Shown piece by piece: positions 7,858 to 12,510 of a stretch of DNA of 12,510 nucleotides (the stretch's first letter is position 1; every line of letters begins with the position of its first letter). A program made the translations under genes and the position numbers. The notes beneath the pieces are model-generated. The model did no database searches. It saw nothing but the letters and a program-made list of their open reading frames with translations, and was not told where the DNA came from. The DNA comes from Herpetosiphonaceae bacterium (lineage in GTDB: Bacteria; Chloroflexota; Chloroflexia; Chloroflexales; Kallotenuaceae): positions 1-12,510 of the forward strand of contig JASKZZ010000076.1 in NCBI GenBank assembly GCA_030147335.1, in the 5' to 3' direction.

Positions 7858-9090
7858 ATGGCGTCTCCAAAGATATTAGCGCTTATTTTGGCCGGTGGCG
7901 CGGGTAGCAGGATGAACTTACTAACCGAGGTGCGAGCCAAACCAGCACTTCCTTTTGGTGGCACGTATCGCCTTATTGATTTTCCACTCAGCAATTGTGT
8001 TCATAGCGCTATTGCCGATGTTTGGGTGATCGAGCAGTTTCAGCCACAATCGCTAAATGACCACCTGCTCAATGGACGACCATGGGATCTTGACAGGACG
8101 TATGGCGGACTACGCATTATGCCGCCCTATCAAGGAACGGCGGAAGCTGGTTGGCATCGTGGTAATGCGGACGCGCTGTATCGTAACAGTCGATTTATTC
8201 GTGAGTTCGCGCCGGATTTAGTGCTGGTTTTAAGCGCCGATCATGTATATAAGTTTGATTATCGGCATGTAATTGAAGCTCATATGGAGCGCCACGCTGA
8301 GGTTACAATGGTAACGACCGAGGTTGAGCGCCATGAGGCTAGTCGGTTTGGCGTGGTGGAAGTTGGGACCGACGGCAAAGTTATCAACTTCCAATACAAG
8401 CCTGAGTCACCTCGCAGCAGCACAGTTACGACTGAAATATTTGTGTACAGTGCCCACACGTTGCTGAACACGCTCGCAGAGCTGGCAAACAACGGCAACG
8501 ACACCGACGACGAGTCGCCGCTCAAAGACTTCGGCCACGAACTATTGCCACGGCTTGTGGAACGCGGACAAGCCTATGCCTATCCGCTTGACGGTTACTG
8601 GCGCGACGTGGGCACGCTCAGCTCGTATTGGCAGGCACATATGGACATGCTCGCCGACCAACCTTCATTACGGCTTGACGAACGAGACTGGCCGATCCGT
8701 ACCTCGGATACAAGGCGTCAGCCTGCGCGTATCCATGTGACAGCAGTGATTGACAACAGCTTAATCTCGCCCGGCTGCGACATCAAGGGCACCGTTATTC
8801 GCTCTGTGATTGGACCCGGCGTAACAATAGCCGAGGGTGCCGTAGTGGAAGACGCGATTGTGTTTCACGACGTTGTTGTGGAAACCGACGCGTGTGTGAA
8901 ACTAGCGATTGTTGACAGCGACACAACGATTGATCGCGGAGCAATCGTGGGGCAATCGCGCGGTAGCGGAAAGCAGCAGATGAGTGACGAAAGCATTACC
9001 GTGATTGGCAAGGCTACAAGGGTAGCACCGGGAACAACCGTCGCGGCAGGGCAAAGAGTACGGGCCGTCGATGTTGAGTCTATTACATAA
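7858..9090 (+). CDS. glgC: Glucose-1-phosphate adenylyltransferase (ADP-glucose pyrophosphorylase)
   Basis: It makes ADP-glucose and pyrophosphate from ATP and glucose-1-phosphate, the committed step of bacterial glycogen synthesis in the cytoplasm. The 410-residue length is near the family norm (E. coli 431). The nucleotide-binding loop is at residues 13-18 (GGAGSR), followed by AKPALPFGG at 27-35. Next come LSNCVHSAI, the SADH metal/catalytic Asp at D128, the sugar-phosphate region with K181 (YKPESP), and YWRDVGT at 247-253. The C-terminal 120 residues are left-handed beta-helix hexapeptides. The family Leu after GGxGxR is Met here, a mild change. The start ATG is supported by AAAAGGGAG 7 nt upstream. 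No other glycogen gene is adjacent, so it is a solitary locus beside a receiver-only regulator. A related sugar-nucleotide transferase specificity cannot be fully excluded. Confidence 0.92.
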   Translation: MASPKILALILAGGAGSRMNLLTEVRAKPALPFGGTYRLIDFPLSNCVHSAIADVWVIEQFQPQSLNDHLLNGRPWDLDRTYGGLRIMPPYQGTAEAGWHRGNADALYRNSRFIREFAPDLVLVLSADHVYKFDYRHVIEAHMERHAEVTMVTTEVERHEASRFGVVEVGTDGKVINFQYKPESPRSSTVTTEIFVYSAHTLLNTLAELANNGNDTDDESPLKDFGHELLPRLVERGQAYAYPLDGYWRDVGTLSSYWQAHMDMLADQPSLRLDERDWPIRTSDTRRQPARIHVTAVIDNSLISPGCDIKGTVIRSVIGPGVTIAEGAVVEDAIVFHDVVVETDACVKLAIVDSDTTIDRGAIVGQSRGSGKQQMSDESITVIGKATRVAPGTTVAAGQRVRAVDVESIT

Positions 9091-9178
9091 ACAACAGCGT
9101 GATACATCAGATTAAGCCAGGGTGGTTACAGCAGATAGCTTCCAAGCATGACAACGCCACTATGCCCCCGTCGAGTTA

Positions 9179-9478
9179 TTACAAACCGTAGGTGATGGTC
9201 GTCCAAATCAACAACGTCACTGTTAGCGCAACAGATAGGCCCGATACAACACGCCCCCCAATTGACCCGTGCCGCAGCAGTAGCCGTCTCACCGTCAAAC
9301 CGACCATCACCAGCGATCCCAACAACATTGCTCGTCGCAACCCGTTATTGAGCATCATGTTGCTCATGCCTGCACTACCAAGGCCCGCAGTGATTAACAA
9401 CATATGAATAAGATGGTGTTGCGTCGCCACAAAGGCTAAAATTGGCGCAACTATGGCTGATCCAAGTGAACCTCGCAT
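9179..9478 (-). CDS. Small hydrophobic membrane protein, MarR-linked, unknown function
   Basis: This 99-residue protein is dominated by hydrophobic segments: roughly residues 5-25, 27-45, 49-64 and 76-96, so three or four membrane spans with short Arg-rich loops. I do not recognise the family. The ATG at 9478 follows GAGGAGGA with 8 nt spacing, and the MarR-frame stop lies only 1 nt upstream of this start, so the two are almost certainly co-transcribed and translationally linked. A longer frame from 9502 exists but lacks a better ribosome site and would overlap the MarR coding sequence. MarR regulators commonly control adjacent transport or stress genes, so this is probably the regulated target (inference). 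Confidence 0.72.
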   Translation of the reverse strand: MRGSLGSAIVAPILAFVATQHHLIHMLLITAGLGSAGMSNMMLNNGLRRAMLLGSLVMVGLTVRRLLLRHGSIGGRVVSGLSVALTVTLLIWTTITYGL

Positions 9479-9479
9479 G

Positions 9480-9899
9480 TTAATGTTCCTCCTCAATTGC
9501 ATCTGCTAACGCTTCAAGCATGATTGGGCGTTTCTCAGCGGGCAGCCGTTGCAAGATGTTGTTGTAACGCGCAAAAACTACCTGTAGCAGATCAGCCGCA
9601 ACATCAGCGCCCAATGGTGTCAGATGTAATTCATATTCCCGCCGATCTTGGGGATCTCCCACTTATTCAATCCATTCGCGCTGAACGAACTCGGATACCA
9701 ACCGACTTGTCGTGCTTTTGTCGAGGCGAAGTTGTGCTGCAAGCGCTCGTTGTGCTGAAGACGGCGAGTGAGCAAGCAGTTGGATAGCATGCGCCATTGA
9801 TGGTGACATTGGTTGTCCACATGGTGCTTGATCAATGCGTACCAGTCCCCATTCGCGAATAACCGTTTGCATAAGTTGTTGCAGCTGTTGTTCTTGCAT
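9480..9899 (-). pseudogene. MarR-family transcriptional regulator interrupted by an in-frame TAA
   Basis: In one continuous frame the ATG at 9899 (AAGGA 6 nt upstream) leads 78 codons to TAA at 9665-9663, then 60 more codons to a TAA at 9482-9480. Joined, the 139 codons match a normal MarR length. The first part has the helix-turn-helix with recognition helix LDKSTTSRLVSEFVQ, ending REWIE. Directly after the stop comes GDPQDRREYELHLTPLG, the classic wing, then the C-terminal dimerisation helices. The stop therefore falls exactly between recognition helix and wing, with no frameshift. Possibilities are a nonsense mutation (one base from CAA, AAA or GAA), a sequencing error, or readthrough. A GTG follows the stop at once, so reinitiation could make the second half, but that fragment lacks a complete DNA-binding domain. 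Confidence 0.85.
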
Positions 9900-9910
9900 A
9901 ACCAATCCTT

Positions 9911-9933
9911 ATTAGTTGCATTATACAACTAAT
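9911..9933 (-). promoter_or_regulatory. MarR-type operator overlapping the regulator's own -10 box
   Basis: ATTAGTTG (9911-9918) and CAACTAAT (9926-9933) form a perfect 8-bp inverted repeat with a 7-nt centre, the size and AGTTG/CAACT pattern typical of MarR-family sites. On the minus strand the centre contains TATAAT (9925-9920), a perfect -10 whose start point would lie just upstream of the AAGGA of the regulator. Binding would block polymerase, indicating autorepression. No good -35 is visible. Confidence 0.7.
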
Positions 9934-9988
9934 TCAAAACATATGCATTCCGATGCCTTTCCTGTTCTCTGGTACTGTTAATAATGTT

Positions 9989-10015
9989 GCATCCATTTGC
10001 GGATCCCATACGAAT
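9989..10015 (+). promoter_or_regulatory. Candidate ECF (SigK-like) autoregulatory promoter
   Basis: GCATCC (9989-9994) and ACGAAT (10010-10015), 15 nt apart, each match in 5 of 6 positions the SigK-type elements CCATCC and CCGAAT as I recall them from mycobacteria. The pair stands upstream of a SigK/RskA-like module, as expected for autoregulation. A TGTTGC/GCAACA inverted repeat (9985-9990 and 10025-10030) brackets it. Confidence 0.45.
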
Positions 10016-10110
10016 ATAAGGTACGCAACAATGTCGTGATGTAACAGTAGGCCAGTGCGAGACGAACCAGCGGCTGAACTACTTTCGTGAAGGTTCCAGC
10101 GAGCGTGGTA

Positions 10111-10719
10111 ATGGTCCACAAAGTGGGAGATAACGTCAACGTGGAGGTTGTCGACGAGGAACTCATCGAACGCCTTGCGCGCGGTGATCTAGCGGCCCTT
10201 GACGCATTGTACACACGCTATTCGCGACCCGTATTCTCACTTGCGCTTCGTGTGCTGGGGAACTCGGACGATGCAGAAGAAGTTACCCAGGACGTGTTTG
10301 AGCGTGTTTGGCGTCACGCTCCATCGTTTGACAACGCACGCGGACGCTTTGGCACGTGGTTGTTGAGCATGACGCATCATGTAGCCGTTGATAGTGTGCG
10401 TAAGCGTCAGCGTCGCCCACAATTGGTTGAAGGCGAGTCATCTGAACAGGCGGCACGAGTCTTGACAGATGCGCGCAACGATGTTGTGGAAATAACGATG
10501 CGAGGTATGCAGGCTGAACAGATTCGATACGCGCTACGTTCATTACCAGCGCCACAACAACAAGCGATTGAAATGGCATACTTTGGTGGCCTGAGCCATC
10601 TTGAGATCGCAGCAAAACTTGGCGATCCATTAGGCACGGTTAAGGCTCGGATTCGGCGTGGGATGGATCGCCTCCGCTCAGCGCTTGAAGGTTTCGGGGT
10701 AGAAGGTGATATGACATGA
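10111..10719 (+). CDS. ECF-type RNA polymerase sigma factor (SigK-like)
   Basis: This alternative sigma factor directs RNA polymerase to a stress or envelope regulon. Region 2 spans about residues 34-105 (LYTRYSRPVFSLALRVLGN, then DDAEEVTQDVFERVWR and GRFGTWLLSMTHHVAVD). Region 4 covers about residues 144-195 with the helix-turn-helix LSHLEIAAKLGDPLGTVKAR. No extra domains are present. The start is uncertain: GTG 10087, GTG 10105, ATG 10111 and GTG 10141 are in frame, none with an ideally spaced ribosome site; GGGAG lies 11 nt before 10141. I use the only ATG (202 residues). The TGA overlaps the start of the anti-sigma gene by 4 nt (ATGA), so the two are translationally coupled. It is likely held inactive by that partner until an external signal is sensed. 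Confidence 0.92.
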   Translation: MVHKVGDNVNVEVVDEELIERLARGDLAALDALYTRYSRPVFSLALRVLGNSDDAEEVTQDVFERVWRHAPSFDNARGRFGTWLLSMTHHVAVDSVRKRQRRPQLVEGESSEQAARVLTDARNDVVEITMRGMQAEQIRYALRSLPAPQQQAIEMAYFGGLSHLEIAAKLGDPLGTVKARIRRGMDRLRSALEGFGVEGDMT

Positions 10720-11471
10720 GGGATGATCACGTCGACGATTTGATTGACTTATATGCGCTCGGCGCCCTGGAGCCGGATGAGCAAGGGGCCGTCGATGAGC
10801 ATTTAGATACATGTGGGCGTTGTCGGACGCAGCTCGCGCGAGCGAAAGAGCTTGTATTGATGCTGGCGTGGACGCCTGACCAACATGACCCGCCGCCAAT
10901 GCTGCGGGGACGTTTGATGCGTCGTGTCCAGCAGCTTCAACGGCTTGACGGCGACCAGCCACAACGCTGGTGGCAGCGCTTTTTGCCGGATATGCGACAG
11001 CGCTCGGCTCAGGTTGCCTTTGGCCTGTCAATGGCTTTGGCTGCCCTGCTACTGATCACAAGCCTGAGAACATCAACGCTGCAACGCGAAATTACGGTAC
11101 TGCGTTCGCAACTACGCGATCAACAAGTGATTGTTGATGCCCTTCGTTCACCTGACACGCGGCTCGTTTCATTAACCCAGGAAAGCGGAGCTAGTCAAGC
11201 TCGACTATTGCTTGATCCTAATGGTCAACGTGGATATCTAGTCACCTCCGAACTTGAGCAGCTGCCAGGAAATCAAACGTACCAGTTGTGGCTACTTGAT
11301 GGACAAACTCCGGTCAGCGCTGGAATGTTTGAGATCGATGAACAGGGTGTTGGACGGGCTGTGGTTGAAGCAAATCAGCCACTCCGTGAATACCAAGGAA
11401 TCGGTATCAGTATCGAGCCGGTCGGCGGCAGTTCACAGCCAACCAATGTTGTTCTCCTGAATCAGCTCTAG
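10716..11471 (+). CDS. RskA-like transmembrane anti-sigma factor with zinc-binding ZAS motif
   Basis: This 251-residue single-span membrane protein should sequester the upstream sigma factor at the inner face of the membrane. The N-terminal anti-sigma domain begins DLYALGALEPDE and contains H29-x3-C33-x2-C36, the zinc-associated anti-sigma signature. One transmembrane helix covers about residues 98-117. A probable coiled-coil stalk (about 118-145) leads to an RskA-type extracytoplasmic domain (LVSLTQESGASQARLLLD, then YQLWLLDG), which runs to the C-terminus. In related systems, regulated proteolysis releases the sigma factor; no such protease gene is in the window. The ATG overlaps the sigma stop codon as ATGA. 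The final codons and the stop lie inside a perfect hairpin. Confidence 0.92.
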   Translation: MRDDHVDDLIDLYALGALEPDEQGAVDEHLDTCGRCRTQLARAKELVLMLAWTPDQHDPPPMLRGRLMRRVQQLQRLDGDQPQRWWQRFLPDMRQRSAQVAFGLSMALAALLLITSLRTSTLQREITVLRSQLRDQQVIVDALRSPDTRLVSLTQESGASQARLLLDPNGQRGYLVTSELEQLPGNQTYQLWLLDGQTPVSAGMFEIDEQGVGRAVVEANQPLREYQGIGISIEPVGGSSQPTNVVLLNQL

Positions 11472-11488
11472 CCCCAGAGCTGATTCAG
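11457..11488 (+). terminator. Perfect 13-bp hairpin spanning the anti-sigma stop codon
   Basis: CTGAATCAGCTCT (11457-11469) is the exact reverse complement of AGAGCTGATTCAG (11476-11488), with a 6-nt loop AGCCCC. The left arm encodes the last residues, and the TAG (11469-11471) begins at the last base of that arm. No T-run follows, so it may terminate weakly or protect the 3' end of the sigma/anti-sigma mRNA. Confidence 0.6.
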
Positions 11489-11620
11489 CGTAGCCACTAA
11501 ATGTCCTGAAATCCTACGGTTTGCTCCAACAAAAATCGGTGCTTCACCAACCAACGGTGTATTGTCCGACCCCATGATACGTAGCCTCTTGCTTGTTATG
11601 CCGCGTAGCATAGTTTCGTG

Positions 11621-11667
11621 CTGCCATATTGACAGCAGTACGTTACACTGCTATATTGACAGTAGAA
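11621..11667. repeat. Tandem 20-bp repeats / operator-like dyads upstream of the epimerase
   Basis: Copies at 11621-11640 and 11648-11667 are 16 of 20 identical, spaced by 27 bp. Each holds a 15-bp partial dyad, CTGCCA-TAT-TGACAG at 11621-11635 and CTGCTA-TAT-TGACAG at 11648-11662. A further TGACAG at 11668 faces CTGTTA at 11679. The layout suggests co-operative repressor sites; the regulator is unknown. Confidence 0.6.
11629..11657 (+). promoter_or_regulatory. Near-consensus promoter of the epimerase gene
   Basis: TTGACA (11629-11634), a 17-nt spacer and TATATT (11652-11657) match the housekeeping consensus in 11 of 12 positions. The -35 sits in the first repeat copy and the -10 in the second, so a protein bound to the repeats would exclude polymerase. 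The start point near 11664 leaves a leader of about 40 nt. Confidence 0.72.
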
Positions 11668-11703
11668 TGACAGAAGAACTGTTATTTATGGCAGGAGGCT
11701 GTG

Positions 11704-12510
11704 GTGAATATCCTGATTCTTGGTGGCAGCATTTTTCTTGGCCGTTTCTTAACAGAAGCCGCACTCCAAAAAGGGCATGCAGTCACCCTATTTAATCGTG
11801 GAAAACATTTTGCAGATTTGTTTCCAGATGTTGAAAAACTGCGCGGCGATCGTGACGGCGATTTAGTGGCGCTTCAAGGGCGACGTTGGGATGCGGTTAT
11901 CGACACAAGCGGTTATCTACCTCGTGTTGTTCGTGCATCCGTCCAGCTCCTGGCCGATCACGTCGAACACTATACATTCGTGTCCAGCATCTCGGTCTAC
12001 GCCGATGTCCGCCAGCGCGGTGTCAATGAGGCGTCGCCGGTCGGCATACTTGACGACCCTTCTACCGAACAGATTACGGGCGAAACATATGGCCCGCTCA
12101 AAGCGTTATGCGAACAAGCCGTTGAAGAAGCCATGCCGGGACGGACGCTCGTTATTCGGCCTGGATTGATCGTCGGTCCCCACGATCCTTCTGATCGCTT
12201 CACATACTGGCCTCGTCGCATTGCACGCGGCGGCGATGTTTTAGTTCCCGGCAAGCCCGACGCTCCGGTGCAGTTGATTGATGTGCGGGATTTAGCCGAA
12301 TGGATCGTCCAAATGGTGGAAACGCGGCAAACCGGTGTGTATAACGCAACCGGTCCTACCACTCAGCTGACGATGGGCCAAATGCTGGAAGGTTGTCGCG
12401 AAGCCCTAGCTAGTGATGCGCAATTCACATGGGTTGATGAAGCATTTCTGCTTGAATCGAGCGTGCAGCCATGGGTCGAATTGCCGCTGTGGATTCCCGA
12501 CGACGGCACC
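11704..12510 (+). CDS. NAD-dependent epimerase/dehydratase-like extended SDR protein (3' partial)
   Basis: 269 codons are visible and the frame is open at the window end. The N-terminus NILILGGSIFLGRFL gives the Rossmann dinucleotide-binding loop (residues 7-13), followed by a basic NRGK after beta-2 that could favour NADP or NAD. The catalytic set is S94/S95 (FVSSISVY) and Y129-x3-K133 (YGPLKALCE). RPGLIVGPHDPSDRF and LIDVRDLAEWI are typical of atypical/extended SDR proteins related to sugar epimerases. The substrate cannot be read; related genes are annotated as reductases, epimerases or RNA-binding CSP41-like proteins. The start GTG is chosen from AGGAGG 5 nt upstream; the GTG one codon earlier is too close to it. 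Transcription is probably from the repeat-embedded promoter just upstream. Confidence 0.9.
   Translation, partial: MNILILGGSIFLGRFLTEAALQKGHAVTLFNRGKHFADLFPDVEKLRGDRDGDLVALQGRRWDAVIDTSGYLPRVVRASVQLLADHVEHYTFVSSISVYADVRQRGVNEASPVGILDDPSTEQITGETYGPLKALCEQAVEEAMPGRTLVIRPGLIVGPHDPSDRFTYWPRRIARGGDVLVPGKPDAPVQLIDVRDLAEWIVQMVETRQTGVYNATGPTTQLTMGQMLEGCREALASDAQFTWVDEAFLLESSVQPWVELPLWIPDDGT

Noticed and set aside
9480..9662. 60-codon frame as an independent small gene
   Set aside because: It is the C-terminal wing and dimer helices of the MarR protein, in the same frame as the first half, separated only by one stop codon.
9934..10119. 61-codon minus-strand frame between the MarR and sigma genes
   Set aside because: No family resemblance, no ribosome site, and it covers the regulatory region between divergent genes.
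11562..11795. 77-codon plus-strand frame before the epimerase
   Set aside because: It crosses the promoter and operator repeats and overlaps the epimerase in another frame; the translation has no recognisable features.

Overview
The window looks like ordinary chromosome from a Chloroflexota bacterium, possibly Herpetosiphon-like. This is inference from moderate GC, a giant RTX-type surface protein, a GlgC of the type seen in that phylum, frequent GTG starts and an RskA-type anti-sigma factor. No plasmid, phage, IS, tRNA, rRNA or CRISPR feature was found.

Layout. Positions 1-5598 (+) hold the 3' part of a giant extracellular Ca2+-binding RTX-like protein. It has a beta-rich pre-repeat region, more than 3 kb of glycine/aspartate nonapeptide repeats and a compact C-terminal domain, and is followed by two hairpins, one a likely terminator. 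Positions 5786-7138 (+) encode an MFS exporter of the MFS_3 type. Positions 7267-7680 (-) encode a stand-alone receiver-domain response regulator, transcribed divergently from a glucose-1-phosphate adenylyltransferase (glgC, 7858-9090, +). Positions 9179-9899 (-) form a two-gene unit: a MarR-type regulator broken by one in-frame TAA, and a small membrane protein translated immediately after it. Positions 10111-11471 (+) carry an ECF sigma factor overlapping its RskA-like zinc-binding membrane anti-sigma factor. Positions 11704-12510 (+) hold the 5' part of an NAD-dependent epimerase/dehydratase-like (extended SDR) gene that runs off the window.

How the parts work together. The sigma/anti-sigma pair is a classic envelope-signal module, and a SigK-like promoter (GCATCC, 15 nt, ACGAAT) lies upstream of it, which suggests autoregulation. 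The MarR gene carries a perfect 8-bp dyad over its own -10 box. The epimerase gene has a near-consensus promoter threaded through two 27-bp-spaced dyads, so it is probably controlled by a repressor. The regulator beside glgC is flanked by an imperfect direct repeat of about 23 bp, one copy of which lies just after the predicted glgC transcription start.

Most worth a second look: the nonsense codon in the MarR gene; 24 consecutive RTX nonapeptides that all carry Met at the core position; the direct repeat flanking the response regulator; and the tandem operator at the epimerase promoter. I see no clearly new multi-gene system, only several unusual individual signals.
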